Below are positions 15,272 to 23,792 of a stretch of 31,097 nt of DNA, one piece after another. The position numbers and the translations under genes are program-made. Source of the DNA: an uncultured Clostridia bacterium. GTDB taxonomy: Bacteria; Bacillota; Clostridia; UBA1381. A model generated the notes under the pieces. The model saw nothing but the letters and a program-made list of their open reading frames with translations, was not told where the DNA came from and did no database searches. The stretch lies in the NCBI GenBank assembly GCA_934476075.1, contig CAKSNH010000023.1:1-31097 (forward strand), given 5' to 3'. Positions within the stretch are counted from its first letter, which is position 1; each line of letters opens with the position of its first letter.

Positions 15272-15406
15272 ATGGAAGAAATGAGAGGCAAGGAAATTGT
15301 AAACCTTATTATAAAACTGCGTGAAAAGGGAATGAGTGCCGAAGAAATTCTTGATATAATAGAATTTGTCGAAACTCATGACCCAAAGGAAAAATGCAGC
15401 AGCTAA
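15272..15406 (+). CDS. Small acidic helical protein of unknown function
   Basis: This 44-residue protein starts MEEMRGKEIVNLIIKLREKG and continues MSAEEILDIIEFVETHDP. It looks like two amphipathic helices joined by a glycine turn (KGMSAEE), a helix-turn-helix-sized unit, with a polar tail ending KCSS. It is well supported as a gene: GGAGG lies 9 bases before the ATG, there is a good promoter, and a hairpin lies just after the stop. I do not recognise a named family. It is the last gene before the leader-distal end of the CRISPR array and runs toward it. A link with CRISPR control is only a possibility from position. Confidence 0.75.
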   Translation: MEEMRGKEIVNLIIKLREKGMSAEEILDIIEFVETHDPKEKCSS

Positions 15407-15411
15407 CAACA

Positions 15412-15436
15412 CAAAAGGGAGCGAACCAAGCTCCCT
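15412..15436 (-). terminator. Terminator of the CRISPR array transcript
   Basis: The stem AGGGAGC/GCTCCCT has a 7-base loop. On the minus strand it is followed by TTTTGTG. It lies immediately beyond the leader-distal repeat, so it should end the pre-crRNA. On the plus strand it may also end the small-protein transcript. Confidence 0.75.
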
Positions 15437-15437
15437 A

Positions 15438-17055
15438 ACCTAAGTTTATCAATATTCAGCAGAGGACTAAAACTGGCTTCCGAATATTTTTCGTCTAATT
15501 CTGTATAAGTTTATCAATATTCAGCAGAGGACTAAAACTCATGTACGGATTTGGTTCTTCGAGCAAAAGTATAAGTTTATCAATATTCAGCAGAGGACTA
15601 AAACCTTCTAGGGTTGTATCTGTACCGTCAGTGAGTATAAGTTTATCAATATTCAGCAGAGGACTAAAACTGCCTTCGACTTCCGCTTGAAGAACTATAT
15701 GTATAAGTTTATCAATATTCAGCAGAGGACTAAAACGCATCTGTAAAAGCATACTTCTTTGCGGACGTATAAGTTTATCAATATTCAGCAGAGGACTAAA
15801 ACAACGAGTGTTTCAACGAAGATATAAACGATGTATAAGTTTATCAATATTCAGCAGAGGACTAAAACGCACGGGCATTTTTTATTTCTTCTAATTCTGT
15901 ATAAGTTTATCAATATTCAGCAGAGGACTAAAACTACAGACGGTTTAATGTTCGACGGTGAAGTGTATAAGTTTATCAATATTCAGCAGAGGACTAAAAC
16001 TTAAGCTTTCTCTTATACCAAACTTGACAGGTATAAGTTTATCAATATTCAGCAGAGGACTAAAACATACGAAACTTGCGAGTTTTTCCCGGAAGAGTAT
16101 AAGTTTATCAATATTCAGCAGAGGACTAAAACTCGGGGAAGTTCTGCAATTTCATATTCGTTGTATAAGTTTATCAATATTCAGCAGAGGACTAAAACGG
16201 AAAGGTACTTGAGTTACCTTCTGTTGTTGTATAAGTTTATCAATATTCAGCAGAGGACTAAAACCAAATTCATACAAGGGTTGGTTGATTTGGTGTATAA
16301 GTTTATCAATATTCAGCAGAGGACTAAAACATGTATTGCAAGCTCCTTTACCGTTTCCGTGTATAAGTTTATCAATATTCAGCAGAGGACTAAAACCTTC
16401 AACTTCCATCATATTTTTTCTGCCTTGTATAAGTTTATCAATATTCAGCAGAGGACTAAAACTTTTAATCTGAACATACAATAATCAATAATGTATAAGT
16501 TTATCAATATTCAGCAGAGGACTAAAACACGCGGTTAATGTTTAATGTATTTTTTTGGTATAAGTTTATCAATATTCAGCAGAGGACTAAAACCAGTGTA
16601 TATATCTGATTATCTGTCAGCTCGTATAAGTTTATCAATATTCAGCAGAGGACTAAAACGGGTGAGAATAGTTATTGATTCGGTAGTGTGTATAAGTTTA
16701 TCAATATTCAGCAGAGGACTAAAACCAGTATGTCGCAAGTGATGACCTGTATAATGTATAAGTTTATCAATATTCAGCAGAGGACTAAAACCATGAAATT
16801 GATGTATCTTGGCGAATACTGGTATAAGTTTATCAATATTCAGCAGAGGACTAAAACCCTGCATCTGTTCTTGCCTGCTTCAGTTTTGTATAAGTTTATC
16901 AATATTCAGCAGAGGACTAAAACTTATATATTTGCGAATTGTCAATATTTCCTGTATAAGTTTATCAATATTCAGCAGAGGACTAAAACTGTATGACCCC
17001 CTTTGACATATGAAATATAGTATAAGTTTATCAATATTCAGCAGAGGACTAAAAC
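15438..17055 (-). CRISPR. Type II-C CRISPR array, 25 repeats and 24 spacers
   Basis: Thirty-six-base repeats occur at a 66-bp period, with 30-base spacers except two of 29 (the spacers ending at 15502 and 16557). In crRNA sense, on the minus strand, each repeat starts GTTTTAGTCCTCTGCTGAAT, the usual GTTTTAG start of type II repeats. Twenty-four repeats look identical. The leftmost (15438-15473) has three changes at its outer edge (ACC in place of GTA), marking it as the old, leader-distal end. The newest spacer should therefore be 16990-17019, beside cas2. The array runs in the same direction as cas9-cas1-cas2 and is bounded by a promoter at 17065-17093 and a terminator at 15412-15436. Confidence 0.98.
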
Positions 17056-17064
17056 CTCAAAATC

Positions 17065-17093
17065 ATATTATCATACTTTTTGCTAAAATTCAA
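17065..17093 (-). promoter_or_regulatory. Array promoter inside the cas2 end and minimal leader
   Basis: On the minus strand, TTGAAT (17093-17088), 17 bp, TAATAT (17070-17065). The -35 box overlaps the last codons of cas2. The start near 17058 is two or three bases from the first repeat. Only 27 bases separate the cas2 stop from the array, so the leader is very short. Confidence 0.65.
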
Positions 17094-17406
17094 GTATATT
17101 TTTGGTTTCCAAATAATTTTCTGTGGCGGTCTTTTCACCGACCATAACAATCATTCTTGAATACTGTACCTCTGTCAAAGAAAGTGCACGAACAGAGCCT
17201 TCCTTTGGCTTGTTTTTATCAACCATTGTAATATACTTTTGCATATCATCATTATTTCGTGTTATTTTTGAATACACCGAATATTGCAGCATATCAAATC
17301 CGTTTTGTATCAGAAATTTTCTGAAATTTGCAGCAGCCTTTCTCTGCGTTTTTGTCATAACAGGCAAATCAAAAAATACCATAAGTCGCATAAATCTATT
17401 CACCAT
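17083..17406 (-). CDS. cas2: CRISPR-associated endonuclease Cas2
   Basis: This 107-residue protein is the structural partner of Cas1 in the integrase that inserts new spacers. The start MVNRFMRLMVFFDLPV matches the type II form, in which five or so residues precede the MRxxxxFDLP strand, so the first ATG is preferred over the internal one at 17391. Asp13 of FDLP is the conserved acidic residue. RKAAANFRKFLIQNGFDMLQYSVYSKI (split: RKAAANFRKFLIQNGF, DMLQYSVYSKI) is characteristic. It overlaps the end of cas1 by 11 bases, and its own end contains the array promoter. Confidence 0.96.
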   Translation of the reverse strand: MVNRFMRLMVFFDLPVMTKTQRKAAANFRKFLIQNGFDMLQYSVYSKITRNNDDMQKYITMVDKNKPKEGSVRALSLTEVQYSRMIVMVGEKTATENYLETKNILEF

Positions 17407-18319
17407 CCTCGTATCCGCTCCATTCTTTTGTCTTACGGGTTATTTTCGGCAATACCAACTTTGTTTCATCATTCTTATTTACAGCCGTGGTGAAACTGCT
17501 GATATATTTATCAATCGCATTTCGCACCGCCATATTTTTACCGCTGAGTTCAATGCTGACATTCATTAAATTCGCAAGGCATTTTCGATTATTTACAGTA
17601 AGTTCTTCATATAAATCTTCCCTGTGTGAGTCAACCCACAAATCGACAAGCGGGCGGAGCGGTTCCATTAAATCATCAGCAAGATTATAAGCGTTACTTT
17701 CCGATATATGATGAATTCCCAAAACACAACAATATCCGTATGCACACAATGTTCTGGCAATAGCAGAGCGTATTATCGCATAGCCGTAATTTAAAGCTGA
17801 ATTTATTGCATCGTCTGCCATTCTCACAAATTCACTGCCATACAAATGTCGGAAGAACATCTTTGCCGCAAGCCCCTCGCGATTGGATTTGTCCCCGATT
17901 TCCACTTCGGAGCAGAATTTAATCAGATGTTCATATATATTCGCTTCACCGTCCTGCAATTTCAGCACTTCGGCTTGATTTGCTATTTTGGCTATGGTCA
18001 CTTTTTGCCACAGCAGGTTTTTGAATTCGTCTGTCATGGCAAGCTGCTTTTTCATAACGTTATACGGGCGATAATGCGTATTGAACGGAATAATAAGTGA
18101 TTCGGGAATATGCTTGTCATTGCATATTAATATATGTATGCCGTTTTCGGTAAGCTTATTGAGTGCCGCAACCGTCAGAGAACTCTGACGGTTGTCAACA
18201 ATCACGCTGTATAATTCATTTATGGGAACTTTATCGGGCACTCCTCCGCCCTCGACAACAAGCCAATTATCCTTTATTTTAATACGCTCTCCTAGATTAA
18301 TGATAACGGTTCGCCACAT
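17396..18319 (-). CDS. cas1: CRISPR-associated integrase Cas1, type II
   Basis: This 307-residue protein is the metal-dependent integrase of spacer acquisition. An N-terminal beta domain (residues 1-95) is followed by the helical catalytic domain. Visible active-site residues are Glu148 in NREGLAAKMFF and His203/204 in GIHHISESNAYNLADDLMEP, with the acidic DDLMEPLRP just after. It is translationally coupled: the ATG at 18319 lies inside the last 28 bases of cas9 and has AGGAGG 9 bases upstream, and its end overlaps cas2. The absence of csn2 or cas4 beside it points to subtype II-C. Confidence 0.96.
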   Translation of the reverse strand: MWRTVIINLGERIKIKDNWLVVEGGGVPDKVPINELYSVIVDNRQSSLTVAALNKLTENGIHILICNDKHIPESLIIPFNTHYRPYNVMKKQLAMTDEFKNLLWQKVTIAKIANQAEVLKLQDGEANIYEHLIKFCSEVEIGDKSNREGLAAKMFFRHLYGSEFVRMADDAINSALNYGYAIIRSAIARTLCAYGYCCVLGIHHISESNAYNLADDLMEPLRPLVDLWVDSHREDLYEELTVNNRKCLANLMNVSIELSGKNMAVRNAIDKYISSFTTAVNKNDETKLVLPKITRKTKEWSGYEDGE

Positions 18320-21300
18320 TTCATCTTTCCTCCTATATATCCAAGAATATCCACGCTATATTTTTCTGTTTTGTCAGTCTTAGAAATAATAATTTTGTCT
18401 TTATTGCTATTAAAAGGTTTATTGCTCCTCTGCACATAAAAACGATTTTCATTAATATTAGCGACACTCTTATAAAATCCTTCAAACTTAATCTTATCAT
18501 TCTTATCTTTTATAACAATATAATCCCCTTTAAACAGATACATTATATGCTGTTTATATCCCTCCGGATTTGGTACAGTTAAATACAATTTCTTATTCTT
18601 CTTTGTAACATCGATACGTCTGATACCTCTTGTGCAGGTTTTGCCTTTTTCATCTTCATATATTTCCACGCAATAATATTTATTGACATTAAGCATTGAA
18701 TAATTATTAGCCGAAATATCCTTGCGGTAAAATCCCGACGCTTCTTTATCCAACACACGCACTTTATATACTTTCTTGCCCTTTTGAGTTGTAAAGAAAT
18801 CTGCTCCAAGCTCTTTCAAATAGTCAGCAACTGTATATTTATCGCTCTTATCATCCAATACTGCGTGCAGACTGTCTAACAAATCACTGTCTTGTGTAAA
18901 CAGTTTGTCAAGGCTCTTTTTATTAAGCGTGCCAACCGGTTTTCTTTTTGTTTCATTTTCTTTACCGTCTGAATATCTAACTGCTATGGGATTTTCGTCA
19001 GTAAGTTGACCTTGCAATTTTTGTACCTGCTTATACGATACCAACGGCATACGCAATAAATCTGAAAAACTTTCGTCTTTATAATATTCTTTAACTTCTT
19101 TTCTAAACTTTTCTTCGTCACTGTCATTAAAGCGAATATCTACTTCCGTGCGTAAATTAGGCACAATAGACGGTACATTTTTCACATTTTCAAGCATAGT
19201 CTGAACATCTTTTTCACTCATGTAATAAGGATACTTAACCATTTTCTCAACCGACTTGTCAAGATATTCATTATATTCATCGGATTTCTTCCAATTATTT
19301 CTTTTTAACATTTGATAAAGCTTTATATTATCCGATGCGATTTCAAGATATTTTGGAGTCAGATTTGCTATAATCACGGCATCAACAGCATGATGCAAAT
19401 TGCTTTCTTCACGGTCTTTTTCATCTTTGCCCCATGTATTTTTATTAAGCCATATTCTTCTGAATTTGCTTGTATATACACCCTTAACACCGTATACTTT
19501 GGTTTCGCCTTTGAATTTCAGATTATTTTTCAAATATGCTATTATGTATTTTGTGATATAGCGTGTATCATTTATATTTCTTGATTTCCATTCATTAATA
19601 ATATTTAGGCACTTTTCATCATAGATATTAGGAAGCATCAAATATTCATATTTTCGCTCGCTTATACTGTGTTTTTTATAAAGTTCATTTATTCTGCCTT
19701 GAAATTCTGCGGCTTGCTCCTTGCCCATGTATTGCAATGGTGTTCTTTGACGTTTGGCTTGATTTTCTTTTGACAATACCAATGCTTTGTTATTAAGTGT
19801 ATTATCCAAAATCAGCGAATACGGGATTATATGGTCGATTTCATAGCTTGAACTTCCGCCGAGACAAGCTTTCAAATCAATGCTCTCGTCCGAATACAAG
19901 CATTTTCCGCCTTGCTGTTGATATAATTTATATTTATCAATCATAGTTTGTGTGACAGAGTCCTCGTCATAGCCCAACTCGATAATTTCAGACTTTATTT
20001 TTTCATTGTTTTTTTTATTATTATGCTGGATTTTTTTGATTTTCTCACGTTCTTCATAACTTCTGTTTACTTCACTTGCGACTTCAACGTTAATGATTGA
20101 CGGTGAGCCATAGCGGTTTATAACCGCATTTATCACTTTTCGGGTTTCGTTTATACATCTGAATACAACGGGATTTTTTGTTATGTATTCGTCCTGTAAT
20201 ACAGGCAGTTTGTAGTGAAGCTCTGATGGCTGTTCTTTGTCAAATTCTTTAAATTTTCTTGCTTGGAAATTACCATAGCTTTCACCGTTTAAAAATGCTT
20301 TGGTCGCATCAATCATAAATTTATAGCTCACATTTGATGTACCGCTTATGTGAAGTCCCATAACATTTTTCAATAATTCGGGCGTCATAAAATCAAGTTT
20401 TTTTAGCTCGTCCCTTTTGCGTTTCGGAGTTTGGTATTTTGACAAAACTTCACCCAATAAATGCAGTTTTGACGGCTTTGTAATATCAAACTGTTCTTCG
20501 GAAATAAATTCTTCCCATTTAAGACCGCTTTTTTCTATGCTCTTGCGTATGCTTTTCAAGAATTTGATATTATTTCCCAATGAAGTATCTTTCTTTGAAT
20601 TGTTTGAGTTTTTCTGCACCTCTACTTTATGTTTTTTGCATATATTTTTTACGTTGGTTTGAGTAATATTTGCATTGTTTAACAGATGGTCGATAAGTTC
20701 TTTTGCAACCTCGGACGGAAGATTGATAGACGGAATGGCATCGGGATTGCTTTTATCTATATACACATTCTGCGACAAAACATTAACTGCCGCATACACA
20801 TCAGCCAATACCGTGCCTCTAAAACCTCGGTCCTCGTCTTTATAGAAAAGGCACTTGCCGATAGTGTCGAGAAATCCTTTATATCTTCTCATGCTTTCGT
20901 CGGCTGCCGGTGACGGATTGCCCGGACCGTCCTCAAAATCACGCTGCGAGAATATAATTGCGTCGACTTTTTCAATACAATCATCAGCGTTTAAAATAGG
21001 GTAGTATTCCGCTTGCTTTTGCAAAATCATTTTTGTTTCTTTGCGAATGTCACGTCTTGACGGCAGATAATGCTCGGGACGAGCATTCTTGTTATGCTTA
21101 AATTCCGTAAAATGCTCGTCTTTGTAATACATTTCGCCAACTGTGCGATAACCGCTCTCGGCAAATATTTTTCTGAAATTTTCAAGTTCCTCTCGGCTTT
21201 CTTCTACCGCTTTTTTCTCTTCTGCGGACATATTTTCGGTATCTTCGATATATTCTTCCGCAATATCGTCGGTATCGTCAATGTCGCTGAACTCCTTGTA

Positions 21301-21687
21301 ACCTCTGTGATTGCATATATGAATAAGTGCGGCAACCAATTCTTCGGGAGTAAGCTTTTCGTCGAGTGCCTTTGTGCGCAGCATATACGGACTTGTATGC
21401 GTGGTTTCGTAATAAGCCTGTATTTTGTCGAGCGTAGTAAATTTGATAAGTGCAAAGTGCTTTTTCAATCTGTCCTTTTTGTGCGAACGCCGGCGGATTA
21501 ATCGTTTTGCGGAACGTGCACTTCTGCGTGTTTGACTTTTTCGTTTTGCTCCATCTTTAATTTCGCCACTATCGAATAAACGTACACCAAAATCAATAAT
21601 TCGTTCTTTGCCCGTCTCCTGCGACAATAGTGCCCAGCCGACAGAGCCAATACCTAAATCCAATCCTAAAATATAATTGTTATTCAT
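18292..21687 (-). CDS. cas9: CRISPR-associated RNA-guided nuclease Cas9, subtype II-C size
   Basis: This 1131-residue effector cuts DNA with crRNA and tracrRNA. RuvC-I is YILGLDLGIGSVGWALL with Asp10. The arginine-rich bridge helix is RRSARSAKRLIRRRSHKKDR (about 53-72). RuvC-II is INVEVASEVNRSYEEREKI with Glu535. The HNH domain has YEIDHIIPYSLILDNTLNNK with His619. RuvC-III is HHAVDAVIIANL with Asp769. All nuclease residues are present, so it should be active. The length suits compact type II-C or short II-A enzymes; the absence of csn2 favours II-C. The PAM cannot be read from the protein. AGGAGG lies 8 bases before the ATG. The gene overlaps cas1 and its promoter is interlocked with that of the tracrRNA. 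Confidence 0.97.
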   Translation of the reverse strand: MNNNYILGLDLGIGSVGWALLSQETGKERIIDFGVRLFDSGEIKDGAKRKSQTRRSARSAKRLIRRRSHKKDRLKKHFALIKFTTLDKIQAYYETTHTSPYMLRTKALDEKLTPEELVAALIHICNHRGYKEFSDIDDTDDIAEEYIEDTENMSAEEKKAVEESREELENFRKIFAESGYRTVGEMYYKDEHFTEFKHNKNARPEHYLPSRRDIRKETKMILQKQAEYYPILNADDCIEKVDAIIFSQRDFEDGPGNPSPAADESMRRYKGFLDTIGKCLFYKDEDRGFRGTVLADVYAAVNVLSQNVYIDKSNPDAIPSINLPSEVAKELIDHLLNNANITQTNVKNICKKHKVEVQKNSNNSKKDTSLGNNIKFLKSIRKSIEKSGLKWEEFISEEQFDITKPSKLHLLGEVLSKYQTPKRKRDELKKLDFMTPELLKNVMGLHISGTSNVSYKFMIDATKAFLNGESYGNFQARKFKEFDKEQPSELHYKLPVLQDEYITKNPVVFRCINETRKVINAVINRYGSPSIINVEVASEVNRSYEEREKIKKIQHNNKKNNEKIKSEIIELGYDEDSVTQTMIDKYKLYQQQGGKCLYSDESIDLKACLGGSSSYEIDHIIPYSLILDNTLNNKALVLSKENQAKRQRTPLQYMGKEQAAEFQGRINELYKKHSISERKYEYLMLPNIYDEKCLNIINEWKSRNINDTRYITKYIIAYLKNNLKFKGETKVYGVKGVYTSKFRRIWLNKNTWGKDEKDREESNLHHAVDAVIIANLTPKYLEIASDNIKLYQMLKRNNWKKSDEYNEYLDKSVEKMVKYPYYMSEKDVQTMLENVKNVPSIVPNLRTEVDIRFNDSDEEKFRKEVKEYYKDESFSDLLRMPLVSYKQVQKLQGQLTDENPIAVRYSDGKENETKRKPVGTLNKKSLDKLFTQDSDLLDSLHAVLDDKSDKYTVADYLKELGADFFTTQKGKKVYKVRVLDKEASGFYRKDISANNYSMLNVNKYYCVEIYEDEKGKTCTRGIRRIDVTKKNKKLYLTVPNPEGYKQHIMYLFKGDYIVIKDKNDKIKFEGFYKSVANINENRFYVQRSNKPFNSNKDKIIISKTDKTEKYSVDILGYIGGKMKCGEPLSLI

Positions 21688-21722
21688 ATATTTAACCTCC
21701 TAAAAATTTTTTACAATAGTTA

Positions 21723-21751
21723 TTGACATATAAGCCTAATTCTGTTATAAT
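21723..21751 (+). promoter_or_regulatory. tracrRNA promoter
   Basis: TTGACA (21723-21728), 17 bp, TATAAT (21746-21751): a perfect consensus with optimal spacing. The predicted start is near 21758. Confidence 0.9.
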
Positions 21752-21755
21752 ACAA
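21727..21755 (-). promoter_or_regulatory. Candidate cas9 promoter interlocked with the tracrRNA promoter
   Basis: On the minus strand, TTGTAT (21755-21750), 17 bp, TATATG (21732-21727). The start near 21720 gives a 33-base leader with AGGAGG. Each box overlaps a box of the tracrRNA promoter on the other strand. Confidence 0.55.
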
Positions 21756-21772
21756 ATAGTTTCAGAACTATG

Positions 21773-21808
21773 GTGTAAGTTTATCAATGTTCAGCACATT
21801 AATAAGAA
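21773..21808 (+). repeat. Partial, degenerate anti-repeat
   Basis: The first 24 bases match the start of the array repeat (plus-strand sense) with two changes: GTGTAAGTTTATCAATGTTC then AGCA. The last 12 bases have diverged. It is in the same orientation as the main anti-repeat and 38 bases upstream of it. Confidence 0.8.
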
Positions 21809-21810
21809 AA

Positions 21811-21846
21811 TTATAAGTTTATCAATATTCATCAGAGTTCTAAGAC
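21811..21846 (+). repeat. Main tracrRNA anti-repeat
   Basis: Thirty-one of 36 bases match the array repeat. Mismatches cluster at repeat positions 22, 28 and 29, giving the bulge typical of crRNA:tracrRNA duplexes; position 34 becomes a G-U pair. Confidence 0.92.
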
Positions 21847-22052
21847 AAGGCTTATATGCCAAAAGGTACGGCGGTATCCTTTATAAATCCGCCTTTATTC
21901 GATTATTTACTGCATTTTCGTTTGAAAATGCAGTTTTTTGTTGCATGATTATTATGCCTGAAAAATAATAAGCTACGCATATATTTACTATATTATACAA
22001 TAAAATTATCCAAAAGTAAACATTTTTTGCGAATTTTATTGTATATTTTGTA

Positions 22053-22141
22053 ACAAAAAAACAGACCCATGAACCGACCTCCAAATTGTTAGATTTCCAA
22101 TCTGACTTTTGAGGTGCGTTTCACTAAGGTCTGTTTTTTAG
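22053..22141 (-). terminator. Terminator after putP, with nested stems
   Basis: The outer stem is AACAGACC/GGTCTGTT (22060-22067 with 22128-22135), with inner stems ACCTC/GAGGT and AGATT/AATCT. On the minus strand it is followed by a run of T. It is more elaborate than a simple terminator but begins four bases after the putP stop. Confidence 0.7.
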
Positions 22142-22145
22142 TTCA

Positions 22146-23675
22146 TTAAGCTATTTCTTCCGTTTTAACTCTTTCAAACTGTTCCAGCATTTCAGCCGAT
22201 GGTTTTTCTGTCGCAAGCGATACTGCAAAGATAAATGCAAGCGATACTATAAATCCCGGCACAATTTCATATAATGAGAATATTTTCGGCAATTCTGTAA
22301 CACCGAACAATCCCGCAATATTGGACATATACGCCCAAACCAATGCTACCACACCGCCGCTTATAATACCGGCGATAGCACCCTTTGCGTTGGTGCGTTT
22401 CCAGAATAATGCACAAAGGATAATCGGTCCGAATGCCGCACCAAAGCCTGCCCATGCGTGCGAAACTATCTCAAATACAGAACTGTTAGGATTTGCGGCA
22501 AATATACCTGCCAAAATTGCAATACCCACAACAGTAAGTCTGCTTATCCATACAAGCTGTTTGTCAGTTGCATTCTTGTTGATAAACTCCTTGTAGAAGT
22601 CGCCCGATACCGCCGACGCGGCAACAAGCAGCTGAGAATCGGCAGTTGACATAATAGCCGCCAAAATCGCCGACAGCAAGATTGACGCAATCACAATAGG
22701 GAATATCTTTGTAACCGATACCATGAATATTGTTTCTTCCGCACCGGCAGCCAAAGGCTGATGCAGAATATCGAAATACGGTCTGCCCAAGTAGCCTACC
22801 AATACAGCCGCAGCAAGCGAAACCAATACCCATACCATAGCGATAATACGGGCAGGTCTTACCTCTTTCGGCGACTTGATAGCCATAAATCTTACCAAAA
22901 TATGCGGCTGACCGAAATAGCCCAGTCCCCATGCAACCGCACCGATTATACCCATCCAAGTATAGCTTTCCGCACTTCCGTCAGGGAACATCATAATCTT
23001 CGGCAAGTCGGCAACATCAAATGTTTCGACATTGTTAAGCGATGTGTACATAACCGCCGCAACGATAATTACCGCACAGAACATCATAATGCCCTGTACA
23101 AGGTCAGTCCAGCAAACTGCCTTAAATCCGCCAAGGAATGTGTATGTTACGATGATTACAATACTTATGATAAGTGCGACCGTATAGTCTATGCCGAATA
23201 CCAAATTAAACAATTTAGCACCCGAAACAAATCCCGACGCAGTGTAAATCAAGAAGAAAATCAAAATAAAGACCGCCGGAATTATTCTAAGCAAGCCCGA
23301 CTTGTCTTGAAATCTGTTTTGTAAAAATTCAGGGATTGTAAGTGAGTTGTTTGCCACTTGTGTATATTTTCTGAGCGGTTTTGCAACGATAAGCCAGTTG
23401 ATATAAGTACCGAGTGCAAGACCGATAGCTGTCCATATAGCCTCTGTCGTACCCAAAGTTGACGCATATGCAAGTCCCGGCAAGCCAAGCAAAAGCCAGC
23501 CGCTCATGTCTGACGCCTGTGCACTGAGTGCCGTTACCCATACATTCATTCCACGTCCGCCCAAGATGTATTCGGAATGACTGTTACTCTTTGAATAGAA
23601 TAAAAATCCTATGCCAATCATAATTGCGATATATAGGAAGAATATTACCCCCTGTATCACTCCTGTATTAAACAT
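22146..23675 (-). CDS. putP: Sodium/solute symporter, PutP (sodium/proline) type
   Basis: This 509-residue membrane protein has about 13 predicted helices and the LeuT-like SSS family pattern. Segments typical of PutP are SEYILGGRGMNVWVTALSAQ (34-53), ASDMSGWLLLGLPGLAY (54-70), TIPEFLQNRF, GYFGQPHILVRFMAIKS and AILAAIMSTADSQLLVAASA; the last is the sodium-site helix 8. ASDMSGWL and STADSQLL are strongly characteristic. It follows kdgK on the same strand, but a terminator lies between them, so it probably has its own promoter, which I could not locate. Proline is the best substrate guess from similarity. Since the neighbours degrade ketodeoxygluconate, another organic solute is possible. Confidence 0.88.
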   Translation of the reverse strand: MFNTGVIQGVIFFLYIAIMIGIGFLFYSKSNSHSEYILGGRGMNVWVTALSAQASDMSGWLLLGLPGLAYASTLGTTEAIWTAIGLALGTYINWLIVAKPLRKYTQVANNSLTIPEFLQNRFQDKSGLLRIIPAVFILIFFLIYTASGFVSGAKLFNLVFGIDYTVALIISIVIIVTYTFLGGFKAVCWTDLVQGIMMFCAVIIVAAVMYTSLNNVETFDVADLPKIMMFPDGSAESYTWMGIIGAVAWGLGYFGQPHILVRFMAIKSPKEVRPARIIAMVWVLVSLAAAVLVGYLGRPYFDILHQPLAAGAEETIFMVSVTKIFPIVIASILLSAILAAIMSTADSQLLVAASAVSGDFYKEFINKNATDKQLVWISRLTVVGIAILAGIFAANPNSSVFEIVSHAWAGFGAAFGPIILCALFWKRTNAKGAIAGIISGGVVALVWAYMSNIAGLFGVTELPKIFSLYEIVPGFIVSLAFIFAVSLATEKPSAEMLEQFERVKTEEIA

Positions 23676-23721
23676 TATATATTTTTCTCTCCTTCACCAT
23701 TTTTTTGTGATTAATATAAGC

Positions 23722-23759
23722 CAAAAATCCCGACGTGTAAATCGCACATCGGGATTTTA
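23722..23759 (-). terminator. Terminator of kdgK
   Basis: AAAATCCCGA...TCGGGATTTTT on the minus strand, extended by TGTG/CACG pairing, with a short loop and a closing T run. Confidence 0.9.
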
Positions 23760-23792
23760 TAGCGTCTGTCAAATAAACTATCCGACAGTTAA

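Larger units (their letters stand above)
21758..21939 (+). ncRNA. tracrRNA
   Basis: The RNA pairs with the CRISPR repeat through a 36-base anti-repeat (21811-21846, 31 of 36 positions matching, one more as G-U). The tail folds into GGC/GCC (21849-21860 region), GGCGG/CCGCC (about 21868-21892) and a perfect 10-bp terminator stem CTGCATTTTC/GAAAATGCAG (21910-21933) followed by six T. It is transcribed opposite to cas9 from a consensus promoter. A second, partial anti-repeat precedes the main one (21773-21808), making the primary transcript about 182 bases. Confidence 0.9.

Noticed and set aside
15495..17006. Open frames across the array on both strands with repeated peptides such as FSPLLNIDKLI or ISLSIFSRGLK
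   Set aside because: They are translations of the 36-base CRISPR repeat; with a 66-bp period every unit stays in frame. There are no ribosome sites.
18292..21687. Subtype II-A assignment
   Set aside because: No csn2 lies between cas2 and the array or elsewhere in the locus; the gene set cas9-cas1-cas2 fits II-C.
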